DNA from: an uncultured Alphaproteobacteria bacterium
Lineage (GTDB): Bacteria > Pseudomonadota > Alphaproteobacteria > Rs-D84
Assembly (NCBI GenBank): GCA_934230415.1
Contig: CAKQEW010000007.1
Coordinates: forward strand, 1-64,000
Length of the DNA stretch: 64,000 bases
Reading direction: 5' to 3'
This document shows positions 27,657-34,599 of this stretch, piece after piece (position 1 is the first letter of the stretch; every line of letters begins with the position of its first letter). A program made the translations under genes and the position numbers. A model generated the notes under the pieces. That model did no database searches and was not told the DNA's origin. It saw only the letters and a program-made list of their open reading frames with translations.

Positions 27657-27747
27657 TGGCGGAGACGAAGGGATTCGAACCCTTGATACCGTTGCCGGTA
27701 TACTACATTTCCAATGTAGCGCACTAGACCAACTATGCGACGTCTCC
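27657..27747 (-). tRNA. tRNA-Ser (GGA)
   Basis: 91 nt with a long variable arm (TACCGGCAACGGTA). Acceptor GGAGACG/CGTCTCC, anticodon arm CTACA-TTGGAAA-TGTAG with anticodon GGA, T arm AAGGG-TTCGAAT-CCCTT, discriminator G and encoded CCA. It lies 17 nt after rpoZ and probably shares its transcript. Confidence 0.95.
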
Positions 27748-27764
27748 GGATTCTGAACCTATGA

Positions 27765-28139
27765 TTATTCAGCAGACAATTCTGCGGTATCTTCGGTCTG
27801 TTGCGGATCAACCGGTTCATCAACCAATGCATTTTCCAATTCTGCATCAATTTCACGCAGTAACGGATCCTCTGTTGCGGCAACTTCCAATGATTCTTCG
27901 CCAGATTCTGCAACCGGCGCATCCTTGTACGACTGAATAAATTCGTGGCGAACGTTGTTCACGTCCAATTTTCCGCTGGCAATTTCACGCAGTGCAACAA
28001 CCGTCAATTTGTCATCGTTTTTATCAACAACCGGTGCAGCACCACCGTTCAGGTCACGAACGCGCTGGGACGCCAACATCCCCAGTTCATAACGGCTTTC
28101 TACAAATGGTAATGTATCAGAGTTTGTTGTACGGGCCAT
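27765..28139 (-). CDS. rpoZ: RNA polymerase omega subunit
   Basis: 124 residues. The conserved core is in the N-terminal half: MARTTNSDTL, the YELGMLASQRVRDLNGG helix, and DDKLTVVALREIASG. The C-terminal half is acidic and variable, as in other alphaproteobacteria. Omega helps assemble the core enzyme. Tandem ATGs at 28142 and 28139 follow AAAGGA; 28139 has the better spacing. Divergent from mtaB. Confidence 0.92.
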   Translation of the reverse strand: MARTTNSDTLPFVESRYELGMLASQRVRDLNGGAAPVVDKNDDKLTVVALREIASGKLDVNNVRHEFIQSYKDAPVAESGEESLEVAATEDPLLREIDAELENALVDEPVDPQQTEDTAELSAE

Positions 28140-28153
28140 CATTAAATCCTTTG

Positions 28154-28181
28154 TTGAAATCGTTTTTAACCACGCTATAAT
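28154..28181 (+). promoter_or_regulatory. Predicted promoter of mtaB
   Basis: TTGAAA (28154-28159), 16-bp spacer, TATAAT (28176-28181). The -10 ends 9 nt before the ATG at 28191. Confidence 0.6.
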
Positions 28182-28190
28182 GCCCCAAGG

Positions 28191-29435
28191 ATGGCAAAAA
28201 TGCAAGCAGAAAATAATAAAAATAACATTTATACCCTGTCCATGGGATGCCGATTGAACGCATTGGAATCTGAAAAGATACAAGAAATGCTGGCGCGCGC
28301 CCTGGATACCGCCATTGTGGTCAACACATGCGCCGTCACAGCCGAGGCCGAACGTCAATCAGGTCAGACCGTGCGCCGTATTGCACGCGAGAACCCCAAT
28401 GCGCCGATTTTTGTAACCGGATGTGCGGCAACACGTAACCCAGACCTGTTCTTGACCATTCCAAAAGCCATCGTTGTGGATAATCGCGATAAAATGAATC
28501 TGGATGCGTATCTGGGGGCGATGGCTGATTCACCATGTCATTTTGACAATCCGCGCGTTGCCACGTTCGCACATGGCGACAGCGCCCTGTCAAAGCAATT
28601 TATTCAGGTGCAAAATGGATGTAATCACGAATGTGCATATTGCATCACGCGGGCGCTGCGCGGGCCATCTGTATCATTTGACTATGCCGATATATTGGCC
28701 GATGCCCAGCGTGCAACTGAAAATGGTTTTTCTGAAATCGTCCTGACGGGGGTGGATACCGCGTCATACGCCCGCGACGGCATGTTGATTTCAGATGTAT
28801 GCAGAAAATTGCTGGACGATGTGCCGGGGATTCGGCGGCTGCGTCTGTCGTCTGTGGATCCGGCGTCACCCCAGATTTTCAAATTGATTGATTTAATGCA
28901 CGAAAACCCGCGCATGATGCCGCATATGCACCTGTCAATGCAGTCGGGCTGTGATGCCGTATTGCGTGCAATGCGCCGACGCCACAGTGCGCAAACCGTA
29001 CGTGAAATCGTGGCGGCCACCGGCGACGATATCACGTTCAGTTGGGACATTATTTGCGGTTTTCCGGGCGAATCTGATGCATATTTTGACCAAACAATGG
29101 AACTGGTGCGTGCGACACACCCGATAAAAATTCACGCATTTCCGTTTTCACCGCGACCTGGCACACCCGCCGCAACAATGACGCCCCAGGTTAACCGCGC
29201 AATCAGCCGACAACGTGTAAAGGTTATTACGGACGCCGCCAACGAAAATCGCGCTGCATTCATGTCACGCCAAATTGGACGCCGGGTCCAGGTTCTGGTT
29301 GAACAGAAAAACATTGCGCGCGACCCACACGATATTGACGTAAAAATCACCGGGGACGCGATTGCGCCACGCACGGTTTGCGATGTTGCCCTGGTCGGGA
29401 TTGATGGCGATGCATTTATTGCAAATCCCCTGTAA
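28191..29435 (+). CDS. mtaB: tRNA t6A37 methylthiotransferase MtaB
   Basis: 414 residues. N-terminal UPF0004 domain with Fe-S cysteines (MGCRLN, NTCAVT, VTGCAA), the radical-SAM cluster CNHECAYC near residue 143, and a short C-terminal TRAM-like part. MtaB adds a methylthio group to t6A to give ms2t6A. The NTCAVT variant is typical of MtaB rather than MiaB. If the mRNA is not leaderless, the ATG at 28200, with AAGGA 8 nt upstream, is an alternative start. Confidence 0.92.
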   Translation: MAKMQAENNKNNIYTLSMGCRLNALESEKIQEMLARALDTAIVVNTCAVTAEAERQSGQTVRRIARENPNAPIFVTGCAATRNPDLFLTIPKAIVVDNRDKMNLDAYLGAMADSPCHFDNPRVATFAHGDSALSKQFIQVQNGCNHECAYCITRALRGPSVSFDYADILADAQRATENGFSEIVLTGVDTASYARDGMLISDVCRKLLDDVPGIRRLRLSSVDPASPQIFKLIDLMHENPRMMPHMHLSMQSGCDAVLRAMRRRHSAQTVREIVAATGDDITFSWDIICGFPGESDAYFDQTMELVRATHPIKIHAFPFSPRPGTPAATMTPQVNRAISRQRVKVITDAANENRAAFMSRQIGRRVQVLVEQKNIARDPHDIDVKITGDAIAPRTVCDVALVGIDGDAFIANPL

Positions 29436-29443
29436 AAAACAGT

Positions 29444-29471
29444 TGGCAAATTGCGATATTATTGCTAGTAT
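29444..29471 (+). promoter_or_regulatory. Predicted promoter of the DD-carboxypeptidase gene
   Basis: TTGGCA (29444-29449), 16-bp spacer, TAGTAT (29466-29471). The -10 ends 9 nt before the ATG and no Shine-Dalgarno is present. Confidence 0.5.
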
Positions 29472-29480
29472 CACAACACC

Positions 29481-30656
29481 ATGAAAAAGAAAATATTTGC
29501 AATTATACTTTCACTGATTTCAACCACTGCAAGCGCCGATTTTTCAACACGTGCACGGTCGGCATTCTTAATTGACTATGATTCCGGGGCGGAAATTGTG
29601 GCAAAAAATGCCGACACACTGATGCCACCATCGTCAATGATAAAATTGATGACGTTGGCCGTGCTGTTTGATGAAATCCAGGCCGGCAATATCAGCATGG
29701 ATGACCGGATTACGGTTGGGCCAAATGCCGACTATCAAAATCCACTGTGGTACCCGGCCAGCAAGATTTGTCTGGTCGCCGGGCAAACAATCACTGTGCG
29801 TGATTTGATATTGGGACTGATTGTATTGTCTGGTGGTGACGCATCGGTTGTGGTTGCTGAAAAATTGGCCGGGTCCGAAACCGCATTCACCGAACTGATG
29901 ACAAAAAAGGCGCGCGCAATTGGGATGCCAATGTCAACGTTTGGCAACGCCAGCGGCTTGCCCGATCCAAACAATTTGATGACCAGCCGCGAATTGGCAA
30001 CACTGGCCATGCATATCATTGGTGATTACCCGGATATTTATCCTATGTTCGCGACCAAGCGTTTTGAATTTGGCGAACACCAAACAGATTGGTGCCGTGA
30101 CTGGGGACGCACACACACGGTTAATTACAATAAATTATTGTTCATTATGCCGGGGGCAGACGGCCTGAAAACCGGTCATACCAGCGATGGTGGATATGGC
30201 ATGGTCGCCAGCAGTCGTGTCGGCGGGCGCCGTCTGGTCGGTGTGATAAATGGATTTAACGGTCGTGGTCATGACGCATTGGCGGCAGAAATGAAGAAAC
30301 TGTTAAACTATGGATACGAAACGACCCGCACCCATGTGTTTTATCGTCCGGGCGACAAAATTGCAAAGATTCCAGTGTGGTATGGTCGTGAAAAATTTGT
30401 AATTGCCACGGTTACAAAACCATTCGCAATCACATTACAGAAAAAGCAATCACTGAACGGAATTCGCGTACTGGCACGGTATGACGATCCGCACCCTGCC
30501 CCGATTGCAGTGGGTGATGTTGTTGGCGAAATTATTGCAGAACGCGATGGTCGCGTAATTGCGCGCGCGCCACTGGTTGCAACAACACGTGTACGTCGTG
30601 TGCAATTTATCGGTCGCATAATCAAAAATATTTCTGTGTTGTTCGGAATTAAGTAA
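29481..30656 (+). CDS. D-alanyl-D-alanine carboxypeptidase (PBP5/6-like)
   Basis: 391 residues with a signal peptide (cleavage near ASA-D). Motifs: SxxK as S52-M-I-K55, a second motif reading SGG where SxN (SGN/SAN) is usual, and LKTGHT for KTG. The C-terminal PBP5-type beta domain ends in a hydrophobic, basic helix (GRIIKNISVLFGIK) like the amphipathic anchor of PBP5. It trims the terminal D-Ala of peptidoglycan stems in the periplasm. The SGG motif is the one odd point. Confidence 0.9.
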   Translation: MKKKIFAIILSLISTTASADFSTRARSAFLIDYDSGAEIVAKNADTLMPPSSMIKLMTLAVLFDEIQAGNISMDDRITVGPNADYQNPLWYPASKICLVAGQTITVRDLILGLIVLSGGDASVVVAEKLAGSETAFTELMTKKARAIGMPMSTFGNASGLPDPNNLMTSRELATLAMHIIGDYPDIYPMFATKRFEFGEHQTDWCRDWGRTHTVNYNKLLFIMPGADGLKTGHTSDGGYGMVASSRVGGRRLVGVINGFNGRGHDALAAEMKKLLNYGYETTRTHVFYRPGDKIAKIPVWYGREKFVIATVTKPFAITLQKKQSLNGIRVLARYDDPHPAPIAVGDVVGEIIAERDGRVIARAPLVATTRVRRVQFIGRIIKNISVLFGIK

Positions 30657-30667
30657 AGGTTCACCCA

Positions 30668-31570
30668 ATGGCCAAGAAAAACGCACCAACATATAAATTT
30701 CCAGACCCAATTGACAACGATGACACGTTGGTTGGTCACGAATCTGTGATGCGTAATTTTTTATCTGCGTGGGATAATCGCGACCAGCATTCGGTTCATC
30801 CGGTGTGGATGTTGGCCGGCCCGCGCGGCATTGGCAAGGCGACCATGGCATACAAAATTGCGCGCATGGTGTACGGCAACGTGGGCGATTTCTTTATCGT
30901 TGATATGCCCCACAATATTGACAAGGACGGCAAACCCAAGACCGATGGCAAAACCATATCTGTATTCACCGTACGCGCGATGATTGAACGGATGCAGATG
31001 TCATCTATGTCGGGCGAATGGCGTGTAATTCTGATTGATTCTGTGGACGAATTAAGTCGCGAGGCCGCCAATGCAATGCTAAAAATTCTGGAAGAACCAC
31101 CGGCAAAGACACTGTTCCTGTTGACGGTGCACCAGTTATCAAATGTATTGCCGACAATTCGTTCGCGTGCCCATGTTGAAAAAATGCAACCACTGACCGC
31201 CGACCAATTGCGTACGCTGTGCATGCGGTACATGCCAGATGATGCGGTCAGCAACGATATCATCAAACTGGCCAACGGCAGTTTTGGAAAAATCGCCGCA
31301 CTGAAGACAACTGGTGGTGACGCGGTATATTCTGAATTGATTGAAATGCTGGAAAATCCGCATGCGAATTCTGGGGACATGATGGCGGTTGCACGTCGTA
31401 TTGCCACAGATCCGGCATTGTATGGAATACTGTTGGATGCAATTGCGCGATTTGGATTGGCCGATATCTATCCGATGGCAACACATGCAATTGCGGATAT
31501 TCGCAATGTGTATCTGGAACCAGAAATCGCAATATTTAAAATTATTACGGAAATTAAAAAATGCTTATAG
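30668..31570 (+). CDS. holB: DNA polymerase III delta' subunit
   Basis: 300 residues of clamp-loader AAA+ type: a Walker-A-like GPRGIGKAT near 55, IDSVDELSREAANAMLKILEEPP as the delta'/gamma region, and SR(A)HVEK sensor-like arginine finger region. The zinc-binding cysteines of gamma/tau are absent, as is common for delta'. AAAGG precedes the ATG. It overlaps tatD by 10 nt, a common pairing in proteobacteria. Confidence 0.9.
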   Translation: MAKKNAPTYKFPDPIDNDDTLVGHESVMRNFLSAWDNRDQHSVHPVWMLAGPRGIGKATMAYKIARMVYGNVGDFFIVDMPHNIDKDGKPKTDGKTISVFTVRAMIERMQMSSMSGEWRVILIDSVDELSREAANAMLKILEEPPAKTLFLLTVHQLSNVLPTIRSRAHVEKMQPLTADQLRTLCMRYMPDDAVSNDIIKLANGSFGKIAALKTTGGDAVYSELIEMLENPHANSGDMMAVARRIATDPALYGILLDAIARFGLADIYPMATHAIADIRNVYLEPEIAIFKIITEIKKCL

Positions 31571-32349
31571 ACACACATTGTCATTTAACAGATAACTATG
31601 TTAATGGCGACCTGGATGCGGTTATTGCACGCGCCATGGATGCTGGCGTGCAAAAAATCATATGCCCGACCGCCGACCCAGATGATATTGCAAACGCCGT
31701 CAAAATCGCAAATACACACGACAATATATGGGCGACCATCGGTATTCATCCTGAATATCACGGCACAGATGCCACGCAATTTTTAACCCATGACATTATG
31801 ACAAACCCGCGTGTTATCGGGGTTGGTGAAATCGGTCTGGATTACCATGAATGTGGTGGCAACACCCGCAACGCCCAGATTAAATTGTTTACCCAGCAAC
31901 TGGATATCGCACGCGAATATGATTTGCCCGTGGCAATTCACACGCGTGATGCCGAACGTGACACACTGGACATATTGCATGACAACATTCGTGGGGTTAT
32001 GCACTGTTTTACCAGTTCGTGGGACATGGCACGTGTAATGCTGGATCGTGGATTCTATTTTTCGGCCAGTGGCATTTTGACATTTAAAAACGCGGCGGAA
32101 ATTCGTGAAACATTTGCAAAGATACCCCCAGATCGCCTGGTTGTGGAAACAGATAGTCCATACTGTGCACCGGTTCCATACCGTGGCAAGCAATGTGAAC
32201 CATTTATGGTGGTGGAAACCGCCCGCGTATTGGCAGATATTCATGGCATGACACTGGACGCGTTGGCACCAATTCTGGAACAAAACACATATGATTTGTA
32301 TCCGCGCATGCGGAACCGTTTGCAATTTACAAAACATGATGTAAAATAA
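31561..32349 (+). CDS. tatD: TatD-family metal-dependent DNase
   Basis: 262 residues. Metal ligands DTHCHL at the N-terminus, GEIGLDYH, AIHTRDA, MHCF and ETDSPYCAP near 200, all in the usual order. TatD enzymes are 3'-5' exonucleases with roles in DNA repair. Coupled to holB. Confidence 0.92.
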   Translation: MLIDTHCHLTDNYVNGDLDAVIARAMDAGVQKIICPTADPDDIANAVKIANTHDNIWATIGIHPEYHGTDATQFLTHDIMTNPRVIGVGEIGLDYHECGGNTRNAQIKLFTQQLDIAREYDLPVAIHTRDAERDTLDILHDNIRGVMHCFTSSWDMARVMLDRGFYFSASGILTFKNAAEIRETFAKIPPDRLVVETDSPYCAPVPYRGKQCEPFMVVETARVLADIHGMTLDALAPILEQNTYDLYPRMRNRLQFTKHDVK

Positions 32350-32356
32350 GCCCATT

Positions 32357-32830
32357 ATGACACGCAGAACAATTATTAAATTTGGCCAGGTTTCAGAAAA
32401 TCGCAAGGCGCGATTTGCGTATTCTATCACAGATACGATTGAGGCCGGGATTTCACTGACCGGGGCAGAAATCAAATCAATTCGTTACGGATTGGTAACG
32501 ATTGTTGATGGATTTGTTCAGCGCCGTGGCACGGATTTGTACCTGGCGGGTATAGAGATTCAGAAATTACCAACGGCGGCACGGATTGTAAACTTTGACG
32601 AACGTCGTCCGCGTCAATTATTATTGCACCGCGCACAAATCAACCGCCTGGTTGGTAAATTACAGGAACGCGGTGCAACGATTGTACCGTTGAAATTGTA
32701 TTTTAACAATCGCGGAAAATTAAAGGTGTTACTGGGAATTGGATACGGTAAAAATCGTGCCGATAAACGTGAAACGATAAAGCAGCGCGAATGGGATAAA
32801 AACAAGGCGCGCATTTTAAAGGGGAAATAA
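32357..32830 (+). CDS. smpB: SsrA-binding protein SmpB
   Basis: 157 residues. Typical segments are ENRKARFAYSI, the ISLTGAEIKSIR helix, KLYFNNRGKLKVLLGIGYGKN, and the basic tail DKRETIKQREWDKNKARIL that mimics a codon-anticodon contact. It delivers the permuted tmRNA at 2578-2957 to the ribosome. It starts 7 nt after tatD. Confidence 0.95.
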   Translation: MTRRTIIKFGQVSENRKARFAYSITDTIEAGISLTGAEIKSIRYGLVTIVDGFVQRRGTDLYLAGIEIQKLPTAARIVNFDERRPRQLLLHRAQINRLVGKLQERGATIVPLKLYFNNRGKLKVLLGIGYGKNRADKRETIKQREWDKNKARILKGK

Positions 32831-32857
32831 AAAATGGGGCGATGCCCCATTTTTTTA
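32831..32857. terminator. Bidirectional terminator after smpB
   Basis: AAAAAATGGGGC/GCCCCATTTTTTT palindrome between convergent genes. Confidence 0.85.
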
Positions 32858-33382
32858 TTCTGCGATTTCCGCATGAACTTCCTGTTCAACCGCGGCGCGA
32901 CGCATTTGCTTTTTGAATGCCTTGAATTCAAATTTGGTTATGCAACCATCACCGTCCATATCCATCATTGGCAATGCAGCCTGCATTTTTGGACATTTCA
33001 CAGATGCAACATCCAAGCAGCCATTCTGGAAATGTACACGTGGTCCGCCACAGCACATTTTTGCCGCGACAAAACCCAATGCGAACACAATCAAGATAAC
33101 AATTAATTTTTTAACAAAACGTGCTGCACGGCAACCACATGGGCAACCATGACCGCATTTGCAATCCTTGCCACAGCCACAATCATGCATTTCTGGGGCA
33201 ACGATAACTGGTTTCAATTCTGGGGTTGCAACCTTTTTCACTGTTGTCTTTTTTGCAACAGTTTTCTTGGCAACTGGCTTTTTCGCCGGTGCTGCCTTGG
33301 TTGTCGCCGTCTTTTTTACAGACGTCGTTTTAACCGCTGCAACTTTCTTTGCAGGGGTTTTCTTAACTGTTTTTTGTGCCAT
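32855..33382 (-). CDS. Lys/Ala-rich, Cys-cluster membrane protein with one EF-hand
   Basis: 175 residues. Residues 1-55 are Lys/Ala/Thr-rich in histone-H1-like (AlgP-like) repeats (KKTPAKKV, AKKTVAKKTT). A cysteine cluster follows (CGCGKDCKCGHGCPCGC). Then a single membrane helix (LIVILIVFALGFVAA), then a Cys-containing segment and a canonical EF-hand loop, DMDGDGCITKFE. AAGGAAGG precedes the ATG at 33382. I know no family with this order. If the helix spans the inner membrane the basic part is likely cytosolic and the EF-hand periplasmic. Confidence 0.8.
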   Translation of the reverse strand: MAQKTVKKTPAKKVAAVKTTSVKKTATTKAAPAKKPVAKKTVAKKTTVKKVATPELKPVIVAPEMHDCGCGKDCKCGHGCPCGCRAARFVKKLIVILIVFALGFVAAKMCCGGPRVHFQNGCLDVASVKCPKMQAALPMMDMDGDGCITKFEFKAFKKQMRRAAVEQEVHAEIAE

Positions 33383-33512
33383 TTTTCCTTCCTTTGTTGT
33401 TGACATGCGTATATTAAAAAATATTAAAAACTATGTAAAGCATTTTTTGGCACTTGACTTTTTTCACATAAATGCAAATCATTATTATGTCGCAACCAAT
33501 GACGGGTGTGAC

Positions 33513-33561
33513 GATGTGGATTTAACCTGACTTGTCCCACAACAGCGGACTAAACAAGGAG
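33513..33561 (+). promoter_or_regulatory. SAM-II-like riboswitch candidate before metK
   Basis: P1 stem TGTGG (33515-33519)/CCACA (33537-33541) encloses GATTTAACC, the conserved SAM-II loop. The 3' tail GGACTAAACAAGG resembles the SAM-II GCTAAAAAGG end. CTTGT (33531-33535) can pair with ACAAG of the tail, a pseudoknot that would cover the Shine-Dalgarno AAGGAG (33556-33561). Position before metK fits SAM feedback. No covariance search was done. Confidence 0.6.
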
Positions 33562-33569
33562 TTTTAACG

Positions 33570-34571
33570 ATGCAGCGTACTGCGGAAGCGGTGTCAATCG
33601 GGCACCCTGATAAAATTGCCGATTATATTTCCAGTTATATTTTGGACAGAATGATTGAACAAGACACGCATGTAAAATATGCCGTTGAGGTCATGATAAA
33701 AAACAACACCGTCGTTCTGGGTGGCGAAATCACCGGTCATTGCGATATGGGATTGGTGCACCAGTATGTGGTTGACGCACTGGCACACATCGGATACACG
33801 CGCGAATACGCCGCCCAATGGGGCGAACGCACGATTAATCCAGGCAATCTGGAAATCATTAATCGTGTCGGCGTTCAATCCCCAGACATCAATCGTGGTG
33901 TCACCCGCGATGGTTGGGGCGACCAGGGTGTCTTTGTCGGATATGCATGTCGTGGCAACGGACACATCAATCTGGAATTATACCTGGCACGAAAACTGAA
34001 TCGTGCATTGTATGAACTGGCACGCGAATCAACTGGTCTGGGGTTGGATATCAAGACGCAAATCACATTGGCCGATGACGACACAATTGATACCGCAATT
34101 GTTGCGATTCCAATGTTGACCGATACAGACCTGGCCGACTTTGTGGTTCACACACTGGGCGCGCACCCGGGACGCATTATCATAAACGGCACAGGTCGGT
34201 ACACATACCACGCATCCGTCGCCGATTGCGGTGTAACCGGACGCAAACTGGCATGCGATTTTTATTCCACCGCTTGTCCCATCGGCGGGGGCAGTCCCTG
34301 GACCAAGGATGCGTCCAAGGCCGATGTTACCCTGAATATTTTTGCGCGCCGATTGGCGGTTGAAAACCTGGGCAATAATGACGAATGCTTTGTATACCTG
34401 TCGTCATGCATCGGGCGTGGTGATTTGCCCAGTGCGGTTGTCAAAACCGTCACAGGCACCACCGTGCACACCCGCGACATTCATGTTGACGCCCACCCCA
34501 GCGTACTGATTCCAACGCTGGGGTTGGATAAACCAATCTTTGCAGAAATGTGTTACAATGGGATTGTATAA
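33570..34571 (+). CDS. metK: S-adenosylmethionine synthetase
   Basis: 333 residues, shorter than the usual 380-390. Motifs: GHPDKIADYIS with the ATP-site His, GDQGVFVGYA, DCGVTGRK and GGGSPWTKDASKAD (the P-loop-like GGGAFSGKDP region). It makes SAM from methionine and ATP in the cytosol. Sequence and length are divergent, mainly from shortened loops. AAGGAG sits 8 nt before the ATG. Confidence 0.9.
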   Translation: MQRTAEAVSIGHPDKIADYISSYILDRMIEQDTHVKYAVEVMIKNNTVVLGGEITGHCDMGLVHQYVVDALAHIGYTREYAAQWGERTINPGNLEIINRVGVQSPDINRGVTRDGWGDQGVFVGYACRGNGHINLELYLARKLNRALYELARESTGLGLDIKTQITLADDDTIDTAIVAIPMLTDTDLADFVVHTLGAHPGRIIINGTGRYTYHASVADCGVTGRKLACDFYSTACPIGGGSPWTKDASKADVTLNIFARRLAVENLGNNDECFVYLSSCIGRGDLPSAVVKTVTGTTVHTRDIHVDAHPSVLIPTLGLDKPIFAEMCYNGIV

Positions 34572-34599
34572 AAAATGGGGCAAATGCCCCATTTTTTAT
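34572..34599. terminator. Bidirectional terminator between metK and alaS
   Basis: AAAAAATGGGGC/GCCCCATTTTTTA palindrome between convergent genes. Confidence 0.85.
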
